From Streptomyces cyaneofuscatus (GTDB lineage: Bacteria; Actinomycetota; Actinomycetes; Streptomycetales; Streptomycetaceae), in assembly GCF_000718135.1 (NCBI RefSeq), contig NZ_JOEM01000014.1, positions 127,485 to 191,484 of the forward strand: a stretch of DNA of 64,000 nucleotides. The letters run 5' to 3'. The notes under the pieces were generated by a model. It saw only the letters and a program-made list of their open reading frames with translations, searched no databases and was not told where the DNA came from. Both the position numbers and the translations under genes were made by a program. Shown here one piece after another: positions 11,065 through 20,098 of this stretch; position 1 is the first letter of the stretch; each line of letters starts with the position of its first letter.

Positions 11065-11493
11065 TCAGGAGAACTTGACCTTCCCCTCGATCGTGGAGGC
11101 CCCTCCGGCCCAACTGCGGCCGGCCTGCACGCGGAAGCACGTCCCCTTCTTCACCGACTTGTCGAAGGTGTAGTACTCCCCTTTCTTCTTCTTGAAGTCC
11201 TTCCACCCCGTCAGCGACTTCCAGTCCTTGCCGCACGTGATCAGACGAACGCCGATCGCGTGGTTGAACGTCTTCTTGGTGATGGTGTACTTGACCTTTC
11301 CGGTCTTCTTCCCCTTCTTGAACTTCTCCGGGGATTCCTTCTTCTCCAGCGGACTGGTGGCAACGGTGAACTTCTTCGTCGCCTTGGCCTCGATCGACTG
11401 CGCAGCGGGAGACTCCGCAGCCTGGGCGACCCCCGCCCCGAGCAGACCGCTCACCATCACAGCCGATACGGCTATACCCATGAATTTACGCAC
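11065..11493 (-). CDS. Small secreted Lys-rich protein, function unknown
   Basis: A 142-residue preprotein. The GTG at 11493 follows a GGGGGAAG ribosome site and gives a clean signal peptide (MRKFMGIAVSAVMVSGLLGAG) with likely cleavage after VAQA. The mature part of about 114 residues is unusually rich in Lys (for example KKFKKGKKTGK), predicted to be mostly beta, and has two Cys that could form one disulfide. The gene is clearly lower in GC than its neighbours because of AAG and TTC codons. I do not recognise the family. It is monocistronic with its own terminator. Confidence 0.75.
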   Translation of the reverse strand: MRKFMGIAVSAVMVSGLLGAGVAQAAESPAAQSIEAKATKKFTVATSPLEKKESPEKFKKGKKTGKVKYTITKKTFNHAIGVRLITCGKDWKSLTGWKDFKKKKGEYYTFDKSVKKGTCFRVQAGRSWAGGASTIEGKVKFS

Positions 11494-11769
11494 TGCTTCC
11501 CCCTCAATAGCTTTGCTGATTGACAGCCCTGCCCTGGTCACGGGCACGACAGGAAGGGACGCTAGTTGGCACGGCCGGACAGCTGCAAACAAGATTCCGG
11601 GAAATCCTCCAGGCGCGCGCAGAGGAATGTCCTATTCCTCAATTGCGTCGAGCCTCTACCAAGAGGCCCGCGCAAACGAGATCGACATACGTGCTGATCA
11701 AGGACGTGATCACAGAGGTGCGAGGAGTTGCGGTACGCAAATCAGCCAATCCTCAGACGATCCGAATCG

Positions 11770-13149
11770 TCAGCGCGAGGAGTCGATCGAGCGGCGCTCA
11801 GGGAAACGCGAACGGGCGCCGATCGCGGTCGCCCCGTTGACGCCGGACACCCCGACCGCCACAGGAGCCCGTTCGGGGCTCTCCTCGCCCATCTGAGCGT
11901 CTTCCGGGGCCTGTTGGGCCCCGGAGGTCACGAGCTCCGGCTTCTCCTCGTACGCGGGGGAGGAAGCCTGCTCCGGGGCGGGGCGGCGGTAGCGCGGCGG
12001 GACGAAGCGGTTGGCCCAGTGCGGGGTGCGGGGGGTGAAGCGCGGCATCAGCAGGAGGACCAGGCCCACCGCGCTCGCCGCAATGATCACGAAGACGATC
12101 CACATCGAGGCCGAGTGCACCGAGTAGCCGACGGCGCCGAAGGCGATCAGGGCCGACCAGAAGTACATGATCAGCACGGCCCGGCTGTGCGAGTGGCCGA
12201 TCTCCAGCAGGCGGTGGTGCAGGTGGCCCCGGTCGGCGGCGAACGGCGACTGGCCGTTCCAGGTGCGCCGGACGATGGCCAGGATCAGGTCCGCGGCCGG
12301 GATGGCGATGATCGTCAGCGGCAGCACCAGCGGGATGAAGACCGGGAGCATCGCGTGGGTGGCCCCGCGCTCGCTGCCCTGGAAGAAGATCTGCATGCTG
12401 TCCGGGTCGACCTGGCCGGTGATCGAGATCGCGCCCGCCGCCAGCACCAGGCCGATCAGCATCGAGCCCGAGTCCCCCATGAAGATCCGCGCCGGATGCA
12501 TGTTGTGCGGCAGGAAGCCGATGCACATGCCCATCAGGATCGCCGCGAACAGCGTCGCGGGGGCCGCCGCCTCGATCCCGTACCCCATCCAGAGGCGGTA
12601 GGCGTAGAGGAAGAACGCCGTCGAGGCGATGCACACCATGCCCGCCGCGAGCCCGTCCAGGCCGTCGACGAAGTTGACCGCGTTGATCGTGATGACGACC
12701 AGCGCCACCGTGAGGAGCGTGCCCTGCCACTGGGTGAGGGCGACCGTGCCGATGCCGGGGATCGGCAGCCACAGGATCGTGAGGCCCTGGATGACCATCA
12801 CGGCGGCGGCGATCATCTGGCCGCCGAGCTTGATCAGGGCGTCGATCTCGAACTTGTCGTCGAGCACGCCGATCAGCCAGATCAGGGCGGCGCCGGAGAG
12901 CAACGCCCTTGGCTCGTTGGAGAGTTCGAAGACACCCTTCAGGTTGAAGAGGTGGTCGGCGACGATCAGTCCCGCACACAGTCCACCGAACATGGCGATC
13001 CCACCGAGCCGGGGTGTCGGCTCCCGGTGGACGTCGCGCGCACGGATCGCGGGCATCGCCCCGACCGCGATGGCGAACTTACGCACCGGTCCGGTCAGCA
13101 GATAGGTCACCGCTGCCGTGACACAGAGCGTCAGCAGGTAATCACGCAC
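11770..13149 (-). CDS. WecA/MraY-family undecaprenyl-phosphate sugar-1-phosphate transferase
   Basis: A multispanning membrane enzyme of 459 residues that transfers a UDP-linked amino-sugar phosphate to undecaprenyl phosphate, the priming step for secondary cell-wall glycans. Family motifs are visible: PTPRLGG near the N-terminus, VLDDK and NAVNFVDGLDGLAAG in cytoplasmic loops, FMGDSGS, and the C-terminal HLHHRL His motif. About 11 hydrophobic helices precede a disordered Pro/Glu tail of about 90 residues. The GTG at 13149 (MRDYLLTLCV) is taken as start; an ATG at 13188 is possible. MraY itself is excluded because the gene is outside a division cluster. Confidence 0.88.
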   Translation of the reverse strand: MRDYLLTLCVTAAVTYLLTGPVRKFAIAVGAMPAIRARDVHREPTPRLGGIAMFGGLCAGLIVADHLFNLKGVFELSNEPRALLSGAALIWLIGVLDDKFEIDALIKLGGQMIAAAVMVIQGLTILWLPIPGIGTVALTQWQGTLLTVALVVITINAVNFVDGLDGLAAGMVCIASTAFFLYAYRLWMGYGIEAAAPATLFAAILMGMCIGFLPHNMHPARIFMGDSGSMLIGLVLAAGAISITGQVDPDSMQIFFQGSERGATHAMLPVFIPLVLPLTIIAIPAADLILAIVRRTWNGQSPFAADRGHLHHRLLEIGHSHSRAVLIMYFWSALIAFGAVGYSVHSASMWIVFVIIAASAVGLVLLLMPRFTPRTPHWANRFVPPRYRRPAPEQASSPAYEEKPELVTSGAQQAPEDAQMGEESPERAPVAVGVSGVNGATAIGARSRFPERRSIDSSR

Positions 13150-13316
13150 GGGCTGCCCCACAGAATTCGCCGGCCATCCAAAACCCACACCCTAGTCTCA
13201 GGAACAAGGACTCCACGGTACGGGTGATGGTTGCACAGGGTTCGTCTGCCCCGGATACGCCGGAGCCCCACTCCGGAAACGGTCCGGGCGACTACACCGG
13301 GTACGGCGGATCGCAG

Positions 13317-14609
13317 CTACTGCGGGTACGGCGGATTGCGCGCGGCCAGTTCCCGGACCTCCGCCGCGACCGGGCTCACATCGCCCGGCTCCCGGACCGC
13401 CGCCCCGAACAGCGCCGCGATCCGCGCCATGTCCCCCTCGTCCATGCCCTGCGTGGTGACGGCGGCCGTCCCCAGCCGGATGCCCCGGGCCTCCCCGTAC
13501 GGCAGCGCACAGGTGTCCAGGACCATGCCGGCCGCCGACAGCCGCTCGCGGGCGGTACGGCCGTCGACGCCCAGCGGGGCCGGGTCCGCCACGATGATGT
13601 GGGTGTCCGTGCCGCCCGTCGTCACCTCGAAGCCCTCGGCCTCAAGACCCGCCGCCAGCACCCGGGCGTGCGCGACCACCTGGTGCGCGTACAGCGTGTA
13701 CGCCGGTGTCTCCGCCTCCCCGAACGCGACCGCCTTCGCCGCCACCGTGTGCATCTGCGCGCCGCCCTGGGTGAAGGGGAACACCGCGCGGTCGATCCGC
13801 TCGGCCAGCTCCGCGCCGCACAGGATCATCCCGCCGCGCGGTCCACGCAGCACCTTGTGCGTGGTGGCGCAGACCACGTCCGCGTACGGGACCGGGCTCG
13901 GCGCCGCTCCCCCGGCGATCAGCCCCATCGGGTGGGCGGCATCGGCGATCAGATACGCGCCCACCTCGTCGGCGATCTCCCGGAACAGCTCGTAGTCAGG
14001 GTGGCGGGGGTAGGAGATCGAGCCGCAGACGATCGCCTTGGGGCGGCGGGCGCGGGCCAGGGCGCGGAGCCGGGGGTAGTCGATGAGCCCGGTCGTCGGG
14101 TCCACCCCGTAGCCGACGAAGTCGAACCAGCGGCCGGAGAAGTTGCCGGGTGCCCCGTGGGTGAGGTGTCCCCCGTACGGGAGTCCCATCGCGAGCACAG
14201 TGTCCCCCGGGCGCAGCAGTGCGGCGTAGGCGGCGAGGACGGCCGATGAGCCGGAGTGCGGCTGGACGTTGGCGTGTTCGGCGCCGAAGAGGGCGGTGGC
14301 GCGGCGCACCGCGATGCGCTCGGCGGCGTCCGCGTGTTCGCAGCCGCCGTGGTGGCGGGCGCCCGGGTACCCCTCGGCGTACTTGTTGGCGAGCGGGGAG
14401 CCGAGGGCGGCCAGGACCGCGGGCGAGGTGAAGTTCTCGGCGGCGATCAGCTGGAGGGTTGAAGCCTGCCGGTTCCGCTCGGAGAGCAGGACCCCGGCGA
14501 TCTCCGGGTCCTGGCGGAGCAGGGCACCGAAGTCCTGGGGCAGGGCCTCGGACGCGGCCGGCACGGCTGCGGGGACGGGTGCGGGAGCTGCGGGAGAGGT
14601 GACCGGCAT
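13317..14609 (-). CDS. glyA: Serine hydroxymethyltransferase
   Basis: A 430-residue PLP enzyme that interconverts serine and glycine with tetrahydrofolate. It shows SERNRQASTLQLIAAENF near the N-terminus, NKYAEGYPGARHHGG, and the PLP-lysine motif TTHKVLRGPRGGM. The N-terminal about 25 residues are a Pro/Ala-rich extension absent from E. coli GlyA. Streptomycetes often carry more than one SHMT, and this one lies with wall and translation genes rather than with a glycine-cleavage operon. No glycine riboswitch was recognised in the 196 bp upstream. Confidence 0.95.
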   Translation of the reverse strand: MPVTSPAAPAPVPAAVPAASEALPQDFGALLRQDPEIAGVLLSERNRQASTLQLIAAENFTSPAVLAALGSPLANKYAEGYPGARHHGGCEHADAAERIAVRRATALFGAEHANVQPHSGSSAVLAAYAALLRPGDTVLAMGLPYGGHLTHGAPGNFSGRWFDFVGYGVDPTTGLIDYPRLRALARARRPKAIVCGSISYPRHPDYELFREIADEVGAYLIADAAHPMGLIAGGAAPSPVPYADVVCATTHKVLRGPRGGMILCGAELAERIDRAVFPFTQGGAQMHTVAAKAVAFGEAETPAYTLYAHQVVAHARVLAAGLEAEGFEVTTGGTDTHIIVADPAPLGVDGRTARERLSAAGMVLDTCALPYGEARGIRLGTAAVTTQGMDEGDMARIAALFGAAVREPGDVSPVAAEVRELAARNPPYPQ

Positions 14610-14805
14610 GGGACGGCTCCGGGCCTGGAGGAGGGTGTGCCGGCGAGGGGGCCGGTGTCAGCTCCAATGTAGGCCGGGGCGGGGCGGTGTGCCCGCTGTC
14701 GCGGCGCCCCGTACGCCGGTCGGCGCACCGGGCGTACCGGTCGCACCGGCGCTCGGTACGGAGCGCGTACGGGCATCGGCGCACCGTACGGCGCGCGCGA
14801 GGCCG

Positions 14806-15447
14806 TCAGTGCGGCGCGCGTACGCCCGTGAGCGCCGTGACCACCGGGTCGAGCGCCTGGTTGATCTCGTCGCCGATGGAGCGGAAGAAGGTAATGGGCG
14901 CGCCGTACGGGTCGTAGACCTCGTCCGCCTCGGCGGTCGGGGCCAGCAGCCAGCCGCGCAGGGCGGCGGCGGCGCGGACCAGGGCGCGGGCGCGCTCGAC
15001 GACGCCCTCGTCGAGCGGGTCGGGCAGGGTGGCGGGGTCTATCGCCCGCACCAGCCGGGTGAACTCCTTGAGCGTGAAGGTGCGCAGGCCCGCGGAGTGG
15101 CCCATGGAGATGACCTGGGCGCGGTGGTCGCGGGTGGCGGTGAGGACGAGGTCGGCGCGGATCACGTGCTCGTCGAGCAGCTCGCGGCCGACGAAGCCGG
15201 TGGCGTCCGCGCCGAAGTCGGCCAGGACGACCTCGGCGTTGGCCTCCATGGGGGCACCCTCATGGCCCCAGGTGCCCGCGCTCTCCACGATCAGGCCGCC
15301 GCTGAGCGGGTCGCCGAGGCGGCCCACCAGGGCATGGCGGGTCAGCCGCTCGGTGATCGGTGAGCGGCAGACGTTGCCGGTGCTGACGTGGAGGATGCGG
15401 AAGGTGTCGGTCCGCCCCGCTATGCCACGCCCCTCGGGCGCGGTCAA
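14806..15447 (-). CDS. Low-molecular-weight phosphotyrosine-phosphatase-like protein lacking the catalytic Cys
   Basis: A 213-residue protein of the LMW-PTP/arsenate reductase fold. The P-loop reads VSTGNVCRSP, so the first position of the C-X5-R signature, normally the nucleophilic Cys, is Ser22 (codon AGC at 15384-15382). The P-loop Arg and the later Asp-Pro motif (YDPYGAP) that supplies the general acid are kept. It is about 50 residues longer than classical enzymes. The TTG at 15447 overlaps the end of the Sua5 gene, so the two are coupled. It is annotated as a phosphatase in related genomes, but this copy is more likely a binding or pseudo-enzyme. Confidence 0.8.
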   Translation of the reverse strand: MTAPEGRGIAGRTDTFRILHVSTGNVCRSPITERLTRHALVGRLGDPLSGGLIVESAGTWGHEGAPMEANAEVVLADFGADATGFVGRELLDEHVIRADLVLTATRDHRAQVISMGHSAGLRTFTLKEFTRLVRAIDPATLPDPLDEGVVERARALVRAAAALRGWLLAPTAEADEVYDPYGAPITFFRSIGDEINQALDPVVTALTGVRAPH

Positions 15448-16091
15448 TTGGCCACCTCGAGGTCGGGGACCACCTTGCGCAGCTCCTCGACGGAGAGCGC
15501 ACCGGCCCGCAGGAGGACCGGGACTGCGCCGGTGACGTCGACGATGGAGGACGGCACGATGCCGGGGGTCGGGCCGCCGTCGAGGTAGACGGAGACGGAG
15601 TCGCCGAGCATGCCCTGGGCGGCGTCGCAGTCCTCGGGCGAGGGGTGTCCGGTGAGGTTGGCGCTGGAGACGGCCATCGGGCCGACCTCGGTCAGCAGCT
15701 CGATGGCGACGGGGTGCAGCGGCATCCGGATGGCGACGGTGCCCCGGGTGTCGCCGAGGTCCCACTGGAGCGAGGGCTGGTGCCTGGCGACCAGGGTGAG
15801 GGCGCCGGGCCAGAAGGCGTCGACCAGCTCCCAGGCCTGCTCGGAGAAGTCGGTGACCAGGCCGTGCAGGGTGTTCGGGGAGCCGATGAGGACGGGGGTG
15901 GGCATGTTGCGGCCGCGCCCCTTGGCGTCCAGCAGGTCGGCGACGCCCTCGGCGCTGAAGGCGTCCGCACCGATCCCGTACACGGTGTCGGTGGGCAGCA
16001 CGACCAGTTCGCCTCGGCGGATCGCGGAGGCGGCCTCGCGCAGCCCCGTGGTCCGGTCGGTGGCGTCGTTGCAGTCGTATCGCCGTGCCAT
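15444..16091 (-). CDS. L-threonylcarbamoyladenylate synthase (Sua5/YwlC/TsaC family)
   Basis: A 215-residue enzyme that makes threonylcarbamoyl-AMP from threonine, bicarbonate and ATP for the tRNA t6A37 modification. It has the YrdC signature GELVVLPTDTVYGIGADAFS, the KGR-type loop (KGRGRNMPTPVLIG) and the SSANLTGHPSP motif. The long Sua5 C-terminal domain is absent, so it is the short TsaC-like form. It lies in the prfA-prmC cluster, as in many bacteria. Confidence 0.95.
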   Translation of the reverse strand: MARRYDCNDATDRTTGLREAASAIRRGELVVLPTDTVYGIGADAFSAEGVADLLDAKGRGRNMPTPVLIGSPNTLHGLVTDFSEQAWELVDAFWPGALTLVARHQPSLQWDLGDTRGTVAIRMPLHPVAIELLTEVGPMAVSSANLTGHPSPEDCDAAQGMLGDSVSVYLDGGPTPGIVPSSIVDVTGAVPVLLRAGALSVEELRKVVPDLEVAN

Positions 16092-16143
16092 CAGCCGGCC
16101 TCCTCGAGCGTGTACGGGTACGGGGTGTGGCGTCGGGGGCCGG

Positions 16144-16989
16144 TCACGGCATGGCCTTACGGGCGGTGGCGAACCGGGGCCGCTTGTTCAGGTCGGGGTG
16201 GTCGGCCGCATCGGCCCAGCCCCGCTCCTCGGTGAAGATCCACGGCACCTGGCCGCCCTGGGTGTCGGCGTGCTCGATGACGACGAGGCCGCCGGGGCGG
16301 AGCAGACGGTGGGCGGTGCGTTCGATGCCGCGGATGGTGTCGAGGCCGTCCTCGCCGGAGAAGAGGGCCATCTCCGGGTCGTGGTCGCGGGCCTCGGGGG
16401 CGACGTACTCCCATTCGGTGAGCGGGATGTACGGCGGGTTGGAGATCACCAGGTCGACCTGGCCGTCGAGCTCGGGAAGGGCGCTCAGGGCGTCTCCCTT
16501 GTGGACGGTGACCCTGGACCCCTCGGCGTTCTTCCGGGTCCACCTGAGGGCGTCCTCGGAGAGCTCCACGGCGTGTACGCGGGAGCGCGGGACCTCCTGC
16601 GCCATGGCGAGCGCGATGGCGCCCGATCCGGTGCACAGGTCGACGACGACGGGCTCCACGACGTCCATCGCGCGGACGGCGTCTATGGCCCAGCCGACGA
16701 CCGACTCGGTCTCCGGCCGGGGCACGAAGACGCCGGGCCCCACCTGGAGCTCCAGGTAGCGGAAGAAGGCGCGGCCGGTGATGTGCTGGAGCGGTTCGCG
16801 GGCCTCACGACGGGCGATGGTCTCCCAGTACCGGGCGTCGAAGTCGGTGTCGGGCACCTGGTGCAGCTCGCCCCGCTTCACGCCGTGCACGAAGGCCGCG
16901 AGTTCCTCGGCGTCGAATCGCGGTGAGGGGACACCGGCGTCGGCCAGCCGCTGGGTGGCCTGGGCCACCTCGGCGAGCAGCAGGTTCAT
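16144..16989 (-). CDS. prmC: Peptide chain release factor N5-glutamine methyltransferase
   Basis: A 281-residue SAM-dependent enzyme that methylates the Gln of the GGQ motif in release factors. The N-terminal helical domain is followed by a Rossmann methyltransferase with motif I VVDLCTGSGAIALAMA and the catalytic NPPYIP. The prfA gene is immediately upstream (46 bp), a natural enzyme-substrate pairing. Confidence 0.96.
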   Translation of the reverse strand: MNLLLAEVAQATQRLADAGVPSPRFDAEELAAFVHGVKRGELHQVPDTDFDARYWETIARREAREPLQHITGRAFFRYLELQVGPGVFVPRPETESVVGWAIDAVRAMDVVEPVVVDLCTGSGAIALAMAQEVPRSRVHAVELSEDALRWTRKNAEGSRVTVHKGDALSALPELDGQVDLVISNPPYIPLTEWEYVAPEARDHDPEMALFSGEDGLDTIRGIERTAHRLLRPGGLVVIEHADTQGGQVPWIFTEERGWADAADHPDLNKRPRFATARKAMP

Positions 16990-17035
16990 CGCGGTTCTCC
17001 GTACGGTTCACGGGTGTGCGGGGCGGGCGGTGCGC

Positions 17036-18112
17036 TTACGCGTTGGCGAGCTTGGCGGCGGAGTCTGCGTCGACGCACGCCTGGATGACGGCGTCGAGCT
17101 CTCCGTCGAGCACCTGGTCCAAGTTGTACGCCTTGAAGCCGACGCGGTGGTCCGAGATGCGGTTTTCCGGGAAGTTGTACGTGCGGATCTTCTCGGAGCG
17201 GTCGACCGTACGGACCTGGCTGCGGCGCACGTCGGAGGCCTCCTGCTCGGCGGCCTCCTGGGCGGCGGCCAGCAGCCGGGAGCGCAGGATGCGCATGGCC
17301 TGCTCCTTGTTCTGGAGCTGGCTCTTCTCGTTCTGGCAGGAGGCGACGACGCCGGTCGGCAGGTGCGTGATGCGGACGGCGGAGTCGGTCGTGTTGACGG
17401 ACTGGCCGCCGGGGCCGGAGGAGCGGTAGACGTCGATGCGCAGGTCGTTGGCGTGGATCTCGACCTCGACCTCCTCGGCCTCGGGGGTGACGAGCACGCC
17501 CGCGGCGGAGGTGTGGATACGGCCCTGGGACTCGGTGGAGGGCACGCGCTGCACCCGGTGCACCCCGCCCTCGTACTTCATCCGGGCCCAGACGCCCTGG
17601 CCGGGCTCGGTGGCGCCGTTGCCGCCCTTGGTCTTGACGGCGACCTGGACGTCCTTGTAGCCGCCGAGCTCGGACTCGGTGGAGTCGATGATCTCGGTCT
17701 TCCAGCCGATGCGCTCGGCGTACCGCAGGTACATGCGCAGCAGGTCACCGGCGAACAGGGCGGACTCGTCGCCGCCGGCGCCCGCCTTGATCTCCAGGAG
17801 GACATCCTTGTCATCGCTGGGGTCGCGCGGGACGAGGAGGAGGCGGAGCTTCTCGGTGAGCTCTTCGCGCTCCTTCTCCAGGTCCTTGACCTCGGCAGCG
17901 AAGTCGGGGTCGTCCGCGGCGTACTCGCGGGCGGTCTCGATGTCCTCGCCGGTCTGCTTCCAGGCCCGGTACGTGGAGACGATCGGGGTCAGCTCCGCGT
18001 AGCGCTTGTTCAGCTTGCGCGCGTTGGCCTGGTCGGCGTGGACCGACGGGTCGGCGAGCTTCTTCTCAAGACCGGCGTGTTCACCGATCAGTTCCTCGAC
18101 CGCCTCGAACAT
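17036..18112 (-). CDS. prfA: Peptide chain release factor 1
   Basis: A 358-residue factor that reads UAA and UAG. The GGQ loop ([17 protein letters not shown]) and the PxT codon-recognition region ([16 protein letters not shown]) are present. The start is ATG 18112 ([10 protein letters not shown]); upstream in-frame sequence extends to 18457 across the rpmE region and is not coding. It is the first gene of a prfA-prmC-Sua5-PTP-like run. Confidence 0.97.
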   Translation of the reverse strand: MFEAVEELIGEHAGLEKKLADPSVHADQANARKLNKRYAELTPIVSTYRAWKQTGEDIETAREYAADDPDFAAEVKDLEKEREELTEKLRLLLVPRDPSDDKDVLLEIKAGAGGDESALFAGDLLRMYLRYAERIGWKTEIIDSTESELGGYKDVQVAVKTKGGNGATEPGQGVWARMKYEGGVHRVQRVPSTESQGRIHTSAAGVLVTPEAEEVEVEIHANDLRIDVYRSSGPGGQSVNTTDSAVRITHLPTGVVASCQNEKSQLQNKEQAMRILRSRLLAAAQEAAEQEASDVRRSQVRTVDRSEKIRTYNFPENRISDHRVGFKAYNLDQVLDGELDAVIQACVDADSAAKLANA

Positions 18113-18227
18113 TCGGGGGCTCCTGGTTGGTCTGAATTCTGCGGGCCTGCTGGAGGGCGTACTGCCCGGTGAGGTGTCCGGAGGGCTCCCCCGGACGACG
18201 GAGGGGCTCCCCCGGACACCTGACCGG

Positions 18228-18276
18228 AAAAAACGCCGGTTCCGACGCCCCCGGGAAGAGGGCGCCAGGAACCGGC
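18228..18276 (-). terminator. Rho-independent terminator after rpmE
   Basis: On the minus strand GCCGGTTCC (rev. 18276-18268) pairs with GGAACCGGC (rev. 18243-18235), with an internal GGCGCCCTC/GGGGGCGTC stem and a run of six T. It is one of the few terminators in the window with a true T-tract. Confidence 0.9.
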
Positions 18277-18287
18277 GCAGTGGCTCG

Positions 18288-18512
18288 CTACTTGCTGGCG
18301 GAGCCGGCAGCCTTGCCGAAGCGGGCCTCGAAGCGGGCCACGCGGCCGCCGGTGTCGAGGATCTTCTGCTTGCCCGTGTAGAACGGGTGGCACTCGGAGC
18401 AGACGTCGGCACGGATGGTGCCGTTGTCGATGGTGCTCCGGGTGGTGAACGACGCACCGCAGGTGCAGCTGACCTGCGTCTCGACGTACTCGGGGTGGAT
18501 GTCGCGCTTCAA
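18288..18512 (-). CDS. rpmE: Ribosomal protein L31 (bL31, zinc-binding form)
   Basis: A 74-residue large-subunit protein. Zinc ligands are present as Cys16-Thr-Cys18 and Cys38-Ser-Glu-Cys41, marking the C+ (Zur-independent) paralogue; the Cys-less paralogue would be elsewhere. The N-terminus KRDIHPEY is typical. It has its own terminator. Confidence 0.97.
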   Translation of the reverse strand: MKRDIHPEYVETQVSCTCGASFTTRSTIDNGTIRADVCSECHPFYTGKQKILDTGGRVARFEARFGKAAGSASK

Positions 18513-18665
18513 GGTGTCTCCTAGTTTCGGGAGGGCGCCGGGTCGTCCGCGCGGATTGCGCGGCCGTGAACCGGGGCCGACGCACCAGTCTGCCAGGACC
18601 GGCCGTATCTCCCAAAACCGGGGGCGGGCCGCAGGTATTCCCGGGCCCCTTCCGCCCGGTGCGCC

Positions 18666-19769
18666 TCAGCGCACCACCTGTCCGGCGTCTCCCTTGTCCC
18701 CCGCGGACTTCTCGGTGGCGGAGGCGGGGATGGGCCGGTCCTGCTTCAGCGCGGCCCACACCTGCTTGCCGGCCTTCTCCTGCGGGAGGACCCGGTTCGG
18801 GTCGGCGGGGTCGTACTCCACCGGCAGGGTCACCATGTGCACGTTGTCCGCGCCGAGCCCCTTGAGGCCGTTCGCGAACCCGGTGAGCTTCTTGACCGAG
18901 CCGAGGCCGGAGTCGGTGGTGACGGCCTTGGTCGCGGCGTCCGCGAGGCCGAACAGCTTCTTCGGGCTGGAGAAGACGCCGACGCTCTTCGCCTGCTCCA
19001 TCAGCGCCTTGATGAACGCCTGCTGGAGCTGGATACGGCCGAGGTCGCTGCCGTCCCCGACGCTCTTGCGGGTACGGACGAGGCCGAGGGACTCCTCCCC
19101 GTCCAGGGTGTGGGTGCCCGGCTCCAGGTCGAGATGGCTCTTGGAGTCGTTGATGGCGGTCTTCGTGGTGATCTCGACGCCGCCCAGCTCGTCGATGAGC
19201 TTCTCGAAGCCGGTGAAGTCGACCTCGACGTAGTGGTCCATGCGGATACCGGACATCGATTCGACGGTCTTCACCGCGCAGGCCGGGCCGCCGACCTCGT
19301 ACGCCGTGTTGAACATGGCCCGGTGTTCGGCCGGGACCGTCTCGTCCGTCGTGTCACTCGCGCAGGAGGGGCGTTCGATGAGGGTGTCGCGCGGTATCGA
19401 GACGACGCTCGCCGACTTGTGGCCCTTGTCGACGTGCAGGACCATCGCCGTGTCGGAGCGGGCCGCGCCCTCGTCGGCGCCGTACTTGCCGTTGTCACCG
19501 GAGCGCGAGTCGGAGCCCAGCACCAGGATGTCCTGCGAGCCGTCGTCCACGTCGTCGGGGCGGTCGGTGCCGAGCTTGGCGTCGATGTCGATGCTGGAGA
19601 GGTTGCCGTCGAGCGTGACGTACGCGTATCCGAGCCCGGCCCCGCCGACGACCACCACGCCCGCCACCGTCCAGGCCGTGACGGCCTTGGCGCGCTGACG
19701 GCGGGTGGGCTTCCTCCGGCGGGCGCCGGTGCCGCGTATCCGCCCCGGGGTCTTCTTCTGCTCGCTCAC
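18666..19769 (-). CDS. LytR-CpsA-Psr (LCP) family glycopolymer ligase
   Basis: A 367-residue membrane-anchored enzyme that attaches lipid-linked wall polymers to peptidoglycan. An Arg/Lys-rich cytoplasmic N-terminus and one membrane helix (WTVAGVVVVGGAGLGYAYV) precede the LCP domain, which has the DILVLGSDSR, SDTAMVLHVD and SIPRDTLI motifs and the catalytic-site RTRKSVGDGSDLGR. The GTG at 19769 has GGGAG 4 bp upstream; an ATG at 19838 would add 23 residues. It may cooperate with the WecA-like transferase encoded about 6 kb away. Confidence 0.9.
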   Translation of the reverse strand: MSEQKKTPGRIRGTGARRRKPTRRQRAKAVTAWTVAGVVVVGGAGLGYAYVTLDGNLSSIDIDAKLGTDRPDDVDDGSQDILVLGSDSRSGDNGKYGADEGAARSDTAMVLHVDKGHKSASVVSIPRDTLIERPSCASDTTDETVPAEHRAMFNTAYEVGGPACAVKTVESMSGIRMDHYVEVDFTGFEKLIDELGGVEITTKTAINDSKSHLDLEPGTHTLDGEESLGLVRTRKSVGDGSDLGRIQLQQAFIKALMEQAKSVGVFSSPKKLFGLADAATKAVTTDSGLGSVKKLTGFANGLKGLGADNVHMVTLPVEYDPADPNRVLPQEKAGKQVWAALKQDRPIPASATEKSAGDKGDAGQVVR

Positions 19770-20098
19770 GCGTCTCCCTCGTACGGCGTTCCGCTGCTCC
19801 TCGCCCCCGGCCGTGACGGTTCCGGGAGGGTTTGTCATCTCTTGATCAAACGGCGAAGCAGCAAGAAGGGTTGCACAGGGCCCTGTGAGTGCCGTGTGAG
19901 CGGCGACGGGTGCGAGCGGGTCGGCGGGCGGGCCGCGATTCCGCTTTCACCTGCGGTTTCGTGCCCCTGACACGTATCGGCGGAGGTGCCGTGCGGCGGG
20001 CCGGCGTGTGGCAAAGGTCTCGGGGCGGGGGCCGGGAACGCCGAGGGCCCCCGGCACCGTGGTGCTGGGGGCCCTCGGCGTCAACTGCCGTGGATACG
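19770..20098 (-). other. Gap between rho and the LCP gene (329 bp)
   Basis: It contains the rho terminator at 20038-20081 and presumably the LCP promoter. I see no further gene or strong motif. Confidence 0.5.
20038..20081 (-). terminator. Terminator after rho
   Basis: A 44-bp, almost perfect hairpin: ACGCCGAGGGCCCCC plus GCACC pairs with GGTGC plus GGGGGCCCTCGGCGT around a 2-nt centre. It lies 18 bp beyond the rho stop. Confidence 0.9.

Noticed and set aside
14610..14805. Possible glycine riboswitch ahead of glyA
   Set aside because: No tandem glycine aptamer core could be recognised; the GTAC-rich repeats here do not form the expected helices.
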